Positions 1-11,649 of a stretch of 64,000 nt of DNA are shown here, in pieces. The position numbers were made by a program, and so were the translations under genes. Within the stretch, counting starts at the first letter, position 1. The number at the start of each line of letters is the position of its first letter. Below the pieces are notes generated by a model. It did not search any database. It saw only the letters and a program-made list of their open reading frames with translations, and was not told the origin of the DNA. Source of the DNA: Cristatella mucedo (taxonomy: Eukaryota > Bryozoa > Phylactolaemata > Cristatellidae); assembly GCA_009760855.2 (NCBI GenBank), contig WPIO01000012.1, forward strand, positions 6,631,501 to 6,695,500, read 5' to 3'.

Positions 1-745
1 CTCCCTCACTGCATGTATTGATGACATTCGCACGTGGATAAATGCAATTTTTTTAAATTGAACAGCGATAAAACCAACTTCCTAGGTCTGGGTGAACCAA
101 ATTTGATTCATAAATTGGGAAGTTCAATCATAAAAATCGCTTCTTGCACCATTTCCTGTTAAGCCTGCCCGAAATATAAGTATGCTGTTTCAAAGTGACC
201 TTTAATTAGACGACTACATCAGCCCTGCAGTAAAGTCTGCCTACTTTCAGATATTTAGCATTGCTAAAATTCTGGCTGGTTTAGACAGGGTACCGTATCT
301 AAATTTGTCCATGCATTTTTGACATCTCGTTTTGACTTCCGTAACTCACTGCTTGCTGATATACCGGCCTGTGCAATCAGGCGCTTACAGCTGGTGCTAA
401 ACTGCAGCTAGGCTTGTCTGTCGTTAGCGTTGCAGCTGCCACATCACACGCCGTCTACCTGACCTGCACTGGCTTCCAGTCAAGCAACACACCGAATTAA
501 GGTGTTGTCACTCACTTTTAGGTCCTTTTATTATTTAGCTCAAGCCTACCAGTCATATTCACTCCATTACCAGGCTATGCATCGTACCACCGCTTTTTGG
601 ATATTGCTAATCGTTTACCGCTATACCTCGTACGAACCTCTTTGGAACCCGTGCCTTCGACCTCACTACCCTGACTTGACCAAATTTTAAACTAAAAGTG
701 CATTTATTTTTTGACAGCATTTAGTGGGTCCAAATCATTCCCCTA
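1..745 (+). mobile_element. LINE-A 3' half, decayed, cut by window edge
   Basis: Three-frame reading matches the distal part of the LINE-A reverse transcriptase (an 'AACIDDIRTW'-like start, then 'LPTCVR'-like stretches) and the end of the ORF followed by the typical 'CATTTAGTGGGTCC'. It has many stops and frameshifts, and the (ATT)n tail and 3' hairpin are lost. It lies in the same orientation as the copies at 11.6 and 19.2 kb and is clearly older than them. Confidence 0.75.
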
Positions 746-1738
746 GCCGTGAGGCGGTATGACGCGCTCTTTAACTTATGGTGCCCCTATAGGAAATTAG
801 CCTCAGAAGGTCATCTCACAAAAATGAACGTGAAGGGGCCGAGGCGTCACTCAGAAATTGAATAATGTTCATACGTACTGAGATGCCACCTTCTCCATTA
901 GGTGCGGCCCAGTGCGTTACATACAGCTAGTCTCACAGACGTTTATTCTCCGCCCAAAGATTTCCATAATCTTAAATGATCAAGTTTTTAAGCGCACTTA
1001 ATCTTTTGAATTGTTCAGCATTAGAGTTTCCCTCACTAAAGAACCACCTAGCCGAGGAAAACCGCCCGAAACTAGTATGGGTTAGCAAGTGACGTCAAGG
1101 TGTTTTTATTACTAAGCTCCTATGCAGTATTAGACTTTTTTCTTTCACCGATGTGGATCAATATGAGGCGTTAATTGTTCTTGCTCGAATGAAACGACTA
1201 CACCTGTACATGCAACACAACGGTGTCGCTCTTAACACTCCATCAAATTCGATGTCGCGCTCCTAACGGACATCGTAGCTACATGGGTCGTAAGATTTTC
1301 AGTTTTTCAATATAAAGTCTCTGCTAGTGCTGACAGCAATAGTAATGCAGGCCAGTCTTAATCACGTCACTTTCTCGGCCACTGCGGTAGTCTGGTTGTG
1401 TTAAGCCGTCACCTAGTTGACCACTGCAGGCTCGAGATACGCGTCGGCTCGGTAGATCTACTACATAGTTTTACTGCTTGTCGCACGTTCGAACTCGATA
1501 CTGGCGGTTGAAGGGCACGGCATCTCCGGGGCTGCGCACACGCGGACCGTCGCTCTATGTTTGAAAAAGCAGGCGGAAGTCTGGGCGTCACCTCTGGCTA
1601 CGAGCTGCGACTGACGCATTGCGCTAGCCATCTTTGAACGGCCTGGTCTCCTAGAGATGGGCTTGAACACACTCTCGGCTGCTGCCTTCTAGTTACTGCC
1701 ACCCCGCCCAAACTATTCATCTTTGAAATGAGCGCAAG

Positions 1739-1739
<1 letters not shown>
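746..1739. other. Unassigned intergenic DNA
   Basis: No coding signal, RNA gene or recognisable repeat was found. Short open frames on the minus strand near 1409-1670 have no domain-like composition. Confidence 0.4.
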
Positions 1740-1814
<75 letters not shown>

Positions 1815-1834
1815 TTTCTCTCTCTCTCTCTCTC
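1740..1834. repeat. (TC)n microsatellite
   Basis: About 95 bp of TC dinucleotides with one short interruption (TTCCTTTC) at about 1811-1818. Arg-Glu open frames across it are artefacts of the repeat. Confidence 0.97.
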
Positions 1835-1859
1835 CAAGCTGGTAAGGGCGCGGCATTTC

Positions 1860-2190
1860 AAGGCGACAAGTAGGTAGGCGTAGTCGGACGAATCGGCTTC
1901 ACCCAGGCACGCACGTCAACTAATGGCTGCGGTCGAAGACGCCTGTGGTCAAGGCATGGCCGCCGCAGCGACTTGAGCCGTTGCAAAAAATAATCTTAAA
2001 GTATGGTAGGCTGTCTACAGCCGCCTGTTAGCTAGACGCTACAGAGCTTGAGCGCCTAACTATTCGCCTACTCGCTATAGCTACAGCAAGGCTTTTTAGT
2101 GTTTTGTACTTACGCACAAGTTTTGCTAGGCAGAGCATGGCTTGGCAGAAGCTTCAACCTCCGAAACAACAGGCTACCACAAGAAGATGG
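1860..2190. other. Unassigned intergenic DNA
   Basis: Mixed-composition sequence between the TC tract and a SINE. No feature could be supported. Confidence 0.35.
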
Positions 2191-2204
2191 GAGATTGCGG
2201 ACCT

Positions 2205-2395
2205 GAGCGAATAAAAATATTAGCTGATTTAACAGCCTCTTTTGTATAGCGACAGAGTAGCCTTTACGGCTACCACCGCCGCTTGTAGCAGCAATAAAAG
2301 ATCGCCCACCGCACGATTCGAGCCCATGACCTCGGTCCCGAGATCATGAAAAGCAAACGCCTTACCTAGCGCCATCACGGCTCACCATTTGCACA
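2205..2395 (-). mobile_element. SINE-2 copy (tRNA-derived)
   Basis: Read on the minus strand it starts GAGCCGTGATGGCGCTAGG with an A-box-like segment, has a B-box-like GGCTCGAATCG about 45 bp later, then a unit rich in 'CGGCGGTGGTAGCC', and ends in 'AAAGAGGCTGTTAAATCAGC'. The same order of parts recurs at 8.0, 39.3, 39.8 and 55.1 kb, which defines a SINE family with a tRNA-like head and a fixed tail unrelated to the LINE-A hairpin. Confidence 0.75.
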
Positions 2396-3440
2396 TCCAT
2401 CTCTGGTGTCCCTAGTCGTCCTTTCAGCTCACGAATAAGTGATGCCACAAGTCGCCCATTCAGCTCCTGAACCCTGAACATGAGTCGTCGTTTTTTCTTA
2501 GCGTTTCAATATCACTTGAGGTGTTGTAATTATAATTTAAACCTAGCTGATGGTTCGGTCACATTCCAATTTAGCAGAGTTTTTAAGGCATCTTAGTAGG
2601 CCGGCGGAGAATCAATAATTGCCTAGGAGGTGGTGGACTCTACCTAAGAGCACTTTGAGTTTAGATTCGTTTAGGTTCGATGGTTTAGATTGTCGTTTAG
2701 TAGGGCGATATATCGTTTAGAGGTCGTGCTCATAGACCAATTCTCAATTTGACGGCGTTGCTCCGCCATATTTAAAGAGAGAGTGGCACACTGAACAGCC
2801 TGACTCACGCCAATACGCAGGTGGAACGAGCGCCGTCTGAAGGTTGCGATTGAACATACCGAGCCAGACTCCTCTCACCATCGAGATTGTCCTGATTCTT
2901 TAGAACTTGCAGAGCAGGAGCAGAGCTTGCATGTGGTGGTGCAAGGATTGTATGCAACATTTCTTTAGCTGTTCAAATAACCTAAGCAAAGCTCAGTCTG
3001 ACTTGACAATCTCTGAACGCAGCAAAGCTTGATTCGGAGTTCGTGAATAGGCTACGGGCTGCGATAACTCCACTTAAGAGCTTCGTTAATGACGAGCTGC
3101 CTCTGCTACCATCTTGTGCTACCATTTCAGCTTAGATCAAGCTAGCTGGCTTTCAATAGTGGTTGAAGCCAATTTGAGTCGGTGCACGGGTTCTTGGGTT
3201 AAATGCATGGCTAGAGACTAGAGAAACGGAGGCAATGAAGCATGGTAATGTGTTGGGGATGTACGTGCTAATTTACGTGCGAGCTGCTTCCTACTTAGCC
3301 AAAATATGACCACGTAATGCAACAGCAAAGCTTATCCTTGAGTGCTAATTTAGTGGTATGTAGCCCCGCCTTCAGTCCCACTCCACCCTCAGCCACAACA
3401 TTTGCCAGCAGCCACATTGTTTGGCCCCTCCCACAGTGAC
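2396..3440. other. Upstream region of gene 1
   Basis: No gene or repeat recognised. The last about 100 bases (3360-3440) are C-rich and precede the TATA-like element of gene 1. Confidence 0.35.
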
Positions 3441-3442
3441 CC

Positions 3443-3449
3443 TATATTA
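3443..3449 (+). promoter_or_regulatory. TATA-like box of gene 1
   Basis: TATATTA lies 74 bp before the ATG of gene 1, at a spacing that allows a short 5' UTR of about 45 bases. No other TATA-like motif is as well placed. The transcription start itself is inferred. Confidence 0.5.
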
Positions 3450-3522
3450 ACGCCGGTCCGGTACAGGGAGAGCACTGATCGCTGCTTGTGCACAGTCTCG
3501 AGAATCTGACATCAGGTTGGAG

Positions 3523-5115
3523 ATGAACGCGATTCTTCTTTTGGCCCTAGCTGGGTTTGTGTCAGTCCAGGCGCAAGCAGGAATTGGTAACTCGCAACCC
3601 ATTAACCAACTGACAGGTAAGATATTTGCTTTCACTTCATCCGAGCCAACGCAGGACTGCCTTGGTCGGCAATGCTTGTCACCAGCAGGGCTAGCAAAGC
3701 CGCAGCAGTAATTCTCTCGGCTGAAACTAATGGAATCATAGCCCTTCGATAGCTTTACTAGCCACTTGGAAAAAACGCTGTGACTAGCGAAGCATTGTCG
3801 TGTCAGGACCGATCCATGTAAGACATCAAGGATAGTTATTCGTATGCTAAGCAAGTCAGGTTGGAGGGGACCTGAGCTAGACGGAAATGCCACTTAGAAA
3901 TATGGGCACAGTTTAAATGCTTGTATCGGATTAAGGTACGTTTCTGTGTAATATGATGCTCCTTACTCTTGTTTCATGGCCCAGTGGTAAAGGTGCTCGT
4001 TCTTCGCCACCCGGCTTGTGGGTCCTAGTCGGCAGGAAATGCCAAAGCAGGGCGTATTTCCTCTTTAAGGCTCTTGAGCCTCTATACAAATGAGGCTGCA
4101 GCATGTGAGCAGCTAAAGTTTTCCTCTTTCTTTTTACTCGAATAGCTCGCGAATTACATGTTGACGACGAGATTTACCGTTGTAGCCGCTGCAGTGTGTG
4201 CAGCTGATGCGCGCACACTAGTTGCCGATGAAAAGAACATCTGCTGGTTCTACCAGTGTGTCCCAAGTGCTGTTGGAGGCTACACACTGATGCCAAGACG
4301 ATGCGCTGTCGGCGCCTTCGTTGCGCCTAACTTCGTGGTGAGTATTTCGACTTGCCAACGAAATGCGAGCAACTTCCTGTCGGGACCACCGGGAGCAAGC
4401 TTGTGATATCACGGCTAAATTCTCGTAGGCGGGTCTCTACAACCCATGCACTGAGCACTTCCCCATCGTCGGATCGTACGACTGCACGCGTTCCTCGGCT
4501 CAGCCGACCGCTACCTGCAGCAACGTGCTCAACTGTACCAACGGAGCGACCCTTCACCAGGAGGGCAGCCTGTGCTGGTGCAACTGCAGCTTGGACTTCC
4601 AGGGATCGCCAGACTGCAGGTAGATCGCGCGCTGCTGCATGAGCTTCGCCCGCGGCACGTGATCCACCCACGATCCTGGTCCGCGTGGCTCACGCTAACG
4701 CCGCGGTTCTCTGTCGTGCAGCGTGAAGAAGGGAACGACGCCTCCGGCTCCGACCAACCTGCCATGCCCAAACGGAACTCCCCTGGCCAACTGGTGCTCG
4801 CTCGCTCTGCCCAACGCAGCCAACCCGTGCCAGAACGGAGGCAACTGCACGAATCAGTGCACCAACTTCGTCTGCTCGTGCCCAGTGCCTTTCACCAGCA
4901 CCAAGCTGTGTGCTGCTTGTAAGTCAACGCGTGCTTAAAGTGCTGTCACTCTAGTAATTTTAAGCGACACCATTTGCAATGTAAGTATTTTTTTAATCGG
5001 CGACTTCCTCTTTTTATTTACAGTTGACTGCTCCATTCCACCGAACTCGTGTCCACAGGGTAAATCGTGTAAGCGAGGTGTTAACGGAAAGGATGAATTC
5101 TACACTTGCGCCTAA
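3523..5115 (+). CDS. Gene 1: secreted cysteine-rich EGF-like protein (5 exons)
   Basis: Exons 3523-3616, 4195-4337, 4429-4619, 4722-4918, 5024-5115; all introns GT-AG; phases 1,0,2,1; 238 residues. The ATG at 3523 is chosen because it opens a strong signal peptide (MNAILLLALAGFVSVQAQA). The TTG two codons upstream is not a start. Exon 2 carries a four-cysteine module with CWFYQC; exon 3 has NPC, YDCTR and CWCNC motifs; exon 4 is EGF-like (NPCQNGGNC then CSCPVPFTSTKLC). Exon 5 begins another EGF domain (DC, SC, SC, TC) but stops with TAA after the fourth cysteine. Exon 2 could also start at 4204, in the same phase; 4195 is preferred because it keeps a cysteine present in the paralogue at 32.5-38.1 kb. 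The protein is predicted to be extracellular; I do not recognise the family and assign no function. The minus-strand open frame over exon 1 is a shadow. Confidence 0.85.
3976..4100 (+). mobile_element. SINE-2-like copy in intron 1 of gene 1
   Basis: TGGCCCAGTGG fits the polymerase III A box. A degenerate B box (GTGGGTCCTAGTC) follows about 45 bp later, and the end contains 'CTATACAAATGAGGCTG', matching the SINE-2 tail. It lies wholly between exons 1 and 2. Confidence 0.6.
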
Positions 5116-5222
5116 ACGTCTGTTTAGCCGTTCAGTCAGCTCTTCTACAAAACAGTGCTGACGTTATATTGGGTGGCATAGGTAAAAAAATATACTGTTC
5201 TGGTGTCCTGAAATTCTGTGGA

Positions 5223-5228
5223 AATAAA
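5223..5228 (+). terminator. Polyadenylation signal of gene 1
   Basis: AATAAA lies 108 bp after the stop codon, followed by a TG-rich stretch (TGCCTGTCTCTG). This gives a short 3' UTR of about 125-140 bases. Confidence 0.7.
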
Positions 5229-5229
5229 G

Positions 5230-5830
5230 TACGCTGACTAATGCCTGTCTCTGCTTTCAAACGGATCCACACTAGCTTTGATTAACTCAACTATTATTAG
5301 CACTGTTTTAACTGTGTTGTGACGCCGACAAGTTGGTTAGCCACGGTCTGCCACATATATATGTAGGCTTTCGATTGTATGCTGTCGGGAAGCTCTCCGG
5401 TTGATGTTAATAATTTTTTGGGACCATAATTAGTGGAATGTGTAGACCTTGGGCGTCGGCAGCGGTGGCTTTATAAGCGTCTCGTTGACGCCTGGGAGGC
5501 AGGCGTGCAGTCGCTAGAGCAACGCCTTCGCGCCGCCGCCGCACGCTAAGCTTCCGCCGCCGCTGCACTAAGCCGAGCTGCTGCTGCTCATTGTACCCAA
5601 ATTAGGCACAACTGGCTTGCTCAGTAATAGATCGGAGCTCGCGCAAGCGCGGCTACTAGCCGCGCTAGCGCTGTCCCTCTTTGCTTGCTTGTGCCCGTTC
5701 GAGGCTGACGCGAGCATCGACACTTGCTAATTGTGGAGGCGTAGGCGCCGAAAAATGCGTTCTTTTCGTTTACCAACCCGCATAAGGAATGGGCAAATAC
5801 CGGCAAGGATTGGTGGTCTCGCAGCACTAT
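5230..5830. other. GC-rich intergenic DNA
   Basis: From about 5450 to 5730 the sequence is CpG-rich with CGCCGC runs and a TTATAAG motif near 5471, but no supported exon follows. The segment near 5367 ('GCTTTCGATTGTATGCTGTC') recurs inverted near 8480. Confidence 0.3.
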
Positions 5831-5834
5831 GTAA

Positions 5835-7100
5835 TAATAATCGTAATAACTAAAGTAAGAACAATAATGATAATAAATTTCTATTGCACTCTCAGAGAAA
5901 AACTTAATCTCTTTCTAGGCACGTTACATTTGCAGTAACGGAAGAATGACCCTATGATTAGTGGTAGCATGCACAGTATCAACATGCATAATACGGTTAA
6001 TGGTAAGATGCACACTTTTCAGCTCGCGTATGCACACAAAGAAAAATGTATATGGACTTAGCTATGATGTGAGGGACAGATGAGTTTTTAGCTTCTTTTT
6101 TAAATGTCGTCGAGTCAGGGGATGTCGTTACATCAGTCGGAAGTTAGTTCCAGCATTTTGGAACATATGGACTAAAGGCATGGTCTCCATTGGACATGAG
6201 GTTGGTTTGGAGCAAAGCTAAAATATTTGAGTCAGAAGACCTTGTGGTAAGATGCCTAGCCTGATTGGAAAGTAAGTCTGATAGGTAAGCTGGAGCCATG
6301 AGAATGACATAGAGAATGACAGGACCTAAAAGTGAGCGACCAAAAATTTTCAGTCGATACACTTGCTTGAATAAAAGCCGGTGTATGAAGTAAGCAAGAA
6401 ATGGTCTGATATGACAACTGAGACACTTACGACTAAAAAGCCTGACTGCAGAGTTTTCACATCAATTGCAAGCGAGATATTGCACAGGCTGGAAGACATG
6501 CTATCAGTGAGTTACCAGGGAAGTCGACGCAAGATGTCATTAATGCGTGGATCAACTTGGATGATGTACCTCTGTCTAAGCCTGCCAAACTTTGCGGAAT
6601 GTTACGAAACTGAAAGTAGGCTGACTTGTGAAGCCGATATTGTCGTCAAGTGAAAGGTCACTTTAGAACCAGAAACTTTGATTTTATGTAAATGCTAAGC
6701 GAGATTGGTTCCCGATCCGATTTTTTAGCATTATTCTTTCTAATTTTAAGTCACATTAAGTTTTCCCCAAACTAGTAAGTTTATTTCATCGTTATTCAAT
6801 GGGAGAAAGTTTGCTGCCATTTAAGTGCACATTTCAGTAATAAATATGGCAAGGGAGTTTAGAGAGCTTGACGTGTCAGAAGGGTGGGAAGGATCAACGC
6901 ATAACTACCGATATGTGTCTTCGGCTTTAGAGTGAAAGCCTAGATTGTGCTTGGTGATCACTTCGGTAAGACTCAAGAGTAAATATTTTGAAAATAAATG
7001 AACCAAGCACAGAGCCCATGGGTACCCGTACTTTGGAGGCCCCTTTGAAGATTGTTACCAATTGACATCAATCAGTAAACAAGAAGCTACTAGAATATAG
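5835..7100 (-). mobile_element. LINE-A copy, decayed
   Basis: On the minus strand it runs from the RT core (a 'GVPMGSV'-like segment near 7015) through the C-terminal ORF to the 3' hairpin (about 5893-5935) and an AAT-rich tail at about 5830-5875. Frameshifts and stops are throughout. It is more diverged from the 46-kb copy than the copies at 19, 51 and 61 kb are. Confidence 0.75.
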
Positions 7101-8015
7101 ACCATATGACTTAAACGCGCAGCTCATCTGCAAAACCCAAGCTATTTGCTGCTGCAGATCCCAACCCCAAGCATTTCACTAAATTCATCCTCATTAACAA
7201 CCCTTAGCACGAGTTACCCTGTTATTGACTCGTAGCACAATTTACTAGACTAAGCTGACCGCATAGAGTTCTATATGACATATCACCATCACGGATTAGA
7301 ACTTGACATTGGCTACACCCGCAAATAAGGCTAATAACAAAATTCTACGGAATAACTAAAGTATGTGACGCATCCGCACGTGCTGGAGAAATTGCAATCC
7401 CTATTGGCTCAAGTATCACTGAGAGATATTAATAATACTAAAAGAAATAATGAAACAGTTCTATATACTTTTGAAGGAGAACAAAAAAATTCTTCCTACG
7501 GTAGTAATTAGTTTTGATAAGGAAACACTTTAAGTAATTAATAATAATAGTAACAGGTCATTTGCAAAGAGTTCTAAAAGAACTAAAACTCTATCCACGC
7601 ATTACTACACCAGAGGAGGTAATAGCCAAGGATTAGTGACTTGAATGTATAGTGCTTAAATAAACAGAAAGCCACTGTACATGAGGACACGAGAAGACGC
7701 TCGGGAACTTAGTTATGAGCACCTCTGATCGATAAAATGCACTGAATCATGCGCTGGTAAGAAAACAATGAAACACGTTCAAAAAAGGAAGGTTCACTGG
7801 GGGCCCAGAGACAGCTGAGCGAAGCACGTGCTTTCATTTACCTGTGAATTAAATGTTTCGTAGTCGATGCAGTTGGTGACTCTAGTAAGAAGCGAGTTAA
7901 AGACTTCCAACGAATACGACGGTCGATAGGAATTAAACCTGCTTCTGAAACATTGCAAGAGTAGCATCAGCCTAGTCGGAGATATACCTCCTAGTTAGAC
8001 GTATTATTAGCATAT
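7101..8015. other. AT-rich repeat debris
   Basis: The part at 7770-7960, read on the minus strand, resembles a very decayed LINE ORF C-terminus ('FNSYRPS', 'FNSLLTRV') but is too short to classify. The rest shows nothing. Confidence 0.3.
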
Positions 8016-8017
8016 TG

Positions 8018-8190
8018 ATGAGCCGTGATGGGACACTAGGTAAGGCGGTTGCTATTTACGACATCGGTACCGAGTTCGTGGGTTCGAATCCTGCGATGGG
8101 ACATTTTATATTGCCGCTGCAAGCGGTGGTGATGGCCTTTTAGTCTCTTTTGCCACAATTCAAAAGAGGCTATTTATTCAGCTAGTATAT
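8018..8190 (+). mobile_element. SINE-2 copy
   Basis: Begins GAGCCGTGATGGGACACTAGG (A-box region), has an intact B box GGTTCGAATCC at about 8089-8099, the 'GCAAGCGGTGGTGATGGCC' body, and ends in 'AAAGAGGCTATTTATTCAGC'. It has the best preserved B box of the family in this window. Confidence 0.8.
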
Positions 8191-9480
8191 ACATAGCACT
8201 CATAACTAGCATTCAAGAGCCTGCACGCACTGTTCACAAGCAGAAAAACTGAATTCGGAAAATGAAAGAGGCTACCAGCTTTCATTGTTGCTCGCTACTC
8301 AGATTGAAAGCGGTCTTTTAAGAAAGCCTCGAGCCAAGCTAAGAGACAGAAGCTATTAAGACTTTCGTTCAGCCCATAGTCCAAAAAGTTACAATCTTAA
8401 TATGACGTACATTAATAAGATTTTACCTAGGCCTCGGTCTTAAGAGAATATGTCGAACGGTGATATATATATGCAGGACAGCATACAATCGAAAGCCTGC
8501 AGGAACTCGGCATTCCCGGCTCATAGGCCATCTGCAAGCAGCGAGCGAAGCTTGAAATGAGTTTGCTTGCGATCGGACGCCAAAGAACGCACGCTGGCTT
8601 AGCACTCAGCGCTGCGACTTCGGCGTCCTGTCTCAAACTAATAAGTTCCGCCATTCTCTTTTCGCGGCTTAGCCATTAGAAATGCCTACTCCTTTCGTTT
8701 CCCATCGCGCCACCCGCTCCTCCAATTTTGGGTCTTTGACTGTGCATTTGGCAAACCTCAAGTCTTTTAGAAATCGTGCTATCAGTCTCTCGTCTCCGGG
8801 ACTAGCGAATGACATCGGAGCATGTATTGCACAAAAACCACTGCTCCTCGAGCGTGCGCTTTGTCTAGTGTAAAGCGACCTTCGTGCGCTTGTTCGCGAT
8901 GCAATTCATAATGCGGTGTATAGTAATATCGGCATATGTTAGAAACGGAGCCTGGTGGCTTCTTTTTCGCTGATACCTTTCGGGCCGCAAGCACAGCGCT
9001 CGTAAATTTGCCCAAGGTCCTTGCCGCCATGCGTTAAAAACCGCTGAAGCAATTCATGAGCTTTGGCGAACGTCTAACGACTTGCAGTTGCTGCACCGGT
9101 GCACTCACATATGGCGACGGCAGCGGAAAACGACAGCTAAAATGGCGCCCATCTCTCAACTTGACCAGTCACATCCGCGATGTGTGGCAGTCTATTCAAC
9201 CGGCCTCAGCTGGTTACAGACGTCCACCGACACCCGTAAGGTACGTCAGCTCTCGTGAGGCGCCCGAAGCATCACTGAATAGCCGGCCATTGCAAAGGCT
9301 CTGGTGCAGCTCTGCCTGACTGGACGGTCTGGGGTTCAAATCACAGCCTATTACATGATTTTGGGCTTTATTACACCTAACGGTGGATTATGACATGGCT
9401 GATTCCTATCCGTTATCATTCAAGAACCGCGAATAATATTCGGCAGACATAGTCTGGCTGATCTGGAAAGCTGCCATTTC
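8191..9480. other. Unassigned intergenic DNA
   Basis: Includes a moderately GC-rich stretch (8500-9330) with short overlapping open frames on both strands but no domain, splice pattern or repeat that I can name. GGTTCAAATC near 9333 resembles an isolated B box only. Confidence 0.3.
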
Positions 9481-9499
9481 ATAAATCTGCGGGGATGCT

Positions 9500-9590
9500 T
9501 TCTTTCCAGCCTGTGTAAAGCTTCTGGAGAGAAATCGAGTTCTCCACGGATGCTATAGTTATTTTCTATCTTAACTATTATTGCTACTAA
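9500..9590 (+). mobile_element. LINE-A 3' hairpin remnant
   Basis: TGTAAAGC, GGAGAGAAATCGAGTTCTCC and a TATT-rich tail match the LINE-A terminal hairpin. The ORF is absent. Confidence 0.5.
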
Positions 9591-9715
9591 GCCATTAATT
9601 CAAAAACAGGCTGTTCATTTCAGACTACTGTCACCTGTGAATCCGATGCTCGAATTGCTGCTTTCACTTGCACGTAGCACGGTGCTAAAGGAACCGATGA
9701 GCAACTTGCGTCCCA

Positions 9716-9752
9716 TCAGAGGCAGCTGGCCGAGCGGTGCGCCTCTCCCCAC
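9716..9752 (+). other. tRNA-like 5' fragment
   Basis: GGCAGCTGGCCGAGCGGTG resembles the 5' end and D-arm of class II tRNAs (Ser/Leu). No anticodon or T-arm follows, so this is at best a fragment. Confidence 0.25.
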
Positions 9753-9989
9753 AATTCTTGCATTTCACGAAACCCTCCACGGATCTGAAGACATTTCCGG
9801 CAACATATCTCTCAGGATTACATAGTCTGAGCTTACAGATGGTGAACTTGCTCTAGTAATTTCTGCTTAGGCTGCATATGAGCAGCTACCGACACTCTGT
9901 AACTTGGTCCGACTACTGCGATTACAGGCAAAGGTCACGGGAGTAATACTAGTAGTTGAACCAATCTTATGAGCTGGGTCTTTCAACTT

Positions 9990-10110
9990 TCGAGTGACAT
10001 TACGTTTACCCGCAACTGTTAGGTTGATCTTATCATCATTAAGATTCTGGCATTAGCCATCTTAACGAGAATGTCGTCAATGAAGATAGCAAGAGAATTA
10101 AAGTGAGATC
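9990..10110 (-). mobile_element. LINE-A RT fragment
   Basis: The segment with TAGGTTGATCTTATCATC and the following 80 bases matches the same RT region at 43.25 kb and 47.1 kb on the minus strand. Confidence 0.55.
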
Positions 10111-11320
10111 CATTTTAAGATTACTCGTACTACAATCGTGATTGCGGAATTTTCTCGACTTAAACAAAAGCTTCTGCATGTAATTAATCTGCGGCCGATA
10201 GGCTTATAGGAGAAATCAGGCTTTCGGCGCGTAGAAGGTATTTCTTTTGCAAACCTCGAAACTATTTGATTTATCCTTCTCATCGACTAACTGCTATTTT
10301 AAGTAATCTAATAATGTTTTGATTTTACTATGCTAGCATGCATAACGACAGCTTTTTACAGGTTTGGTAGGAAAAATTTAAGGTACTTAATGTTAATCCA
10401 TGATTAAAAAACACATTCAATCTAAATTTGTCCTTGCTAAAAAATTCCATTTTGGATCCATGCAATCCAGTGATTATAACTAGAGTAAATCTCGTAATGT
10501 AATTTTAAGTAAAATGGCTTCAGCCGGATAGAATCTTGAAAAATCGTGATCTTTTTTTAGATGTTGCTATATATTCTGAAGTCTCGAGCTGTTAGGTAGC
10601 AGGAAACACAAATAAATTATCTGACGCACTGGTAAACTAGCAGCCATCAGATTGTTGCCAGTTTCTATCATGATTAAATTTACAACTTGAATTTACAAGA
10701 ATTTGACGTAGTAGATGATTCTTTAAATAATAAAAATTGTACAACTTATAATGTCTTGTTCAGCAAAAGTTAAATCTAAATTTCACTAAGCAATAGATGA
10801 AAAGCTGTCTCCTTCTTTCAAGGAAAATGCAAAAACAGACTGCTTTAAAGATATTGAGGACACACAGCTAATCTTACTATTTTTGAAACTGTGCGTTTGT
10901 ATAATATATTTTAGTTTCTATTGCTTATGAATAGTATGTTCTAGATGACCGACTCCTCAAAATTAGGGTTTTGCTTACGAATGTATCACAACGTGTGTGA
11001 AGTATGAGTTTAGTGTAACAGTTGACGAGATCTCAGCCTCAACTTGCACTCTTCTTTGAAACCGGCAGTGAAATCATGAACTACACTATGCAGCATCATA
11101 AGTAAAATAAATCACTACGATTTCTTGAAATTTGATGCTTTGTGAAAGCTTCAATTTTAATGAATTTCAACTTTAAAAATTCATTTATTCATTCATTCAT
11201 CTTTGAAGGTCTTTTTGCTGGCCACTGGTGCTGTCTTACTAATAAATTTTCTGTGTATCAAATTTTTCTATCGATGTTTGATTCTTAGTTTAACATTTCA
11301 CTTCATCAGATATATAAAAA
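10111..11320. other. AT-rich intergenic DNA
   Basis: Strongly AT-rich. A short (ATTC)n run lies near 11178-11200. No gene or clear element was seen. Confidence 0.4.
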
Positions 11321-11329
11321 TAGTATAAT

Positions 11330-11460
11330 TCGTTTGTATAGCGCCATAAGAGAACTTTATCTCTATTTATGCGTTTCACATATGCCACGGGGTTCGAGCC
11401 CACGACCTCAAGCAAACCTTGGTCGGGGCGAGCACTTTAACCACTGGGCCAAACCAGCAC
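11330..11460 (-). mobile_element. SINE-1 copy (tRNA head plus LINE-A hairpin)
   Basis: On the minus strand: TTTGGCCCAGTGGTTAAAG (A box), then GTGGGCTCGAACCCC (B box), then directly a short stem-loop equivalent to the LINE-A 3' hairpin (AGAGATAAAGTTCTCT inside a GCG/CGC stem) and a short AT-rich end. Length about 130 bp. Other copies are at 14.3, 18.0 and 29.4 kb. Confidence 0.8.
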
Positions 11461-11649
11461 GATGTCAGTGTGCTGCTTTGCGGTTTGCTAATATCATTTA
11501 CTGACTCTATATTCTGATTCAATTCTATTGTTCAATAGTATTCAATAGTTAATTAAAATAAATTTAATGTGCTCGCATGCCTGCTGCATAGCAATGCACT
11601 GCTGGAAATTTATAAAGTTTCTCTGCTTAACATTGTATGCACTTGCTGC

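Noticed and set aside
3447-3893. A 148-residue minus-strand frame opposite exon 1 of gene 1.
   Set aside because: It is antisense to a well supported first exon with TATA box and signal peptide, and has no domain of its own.
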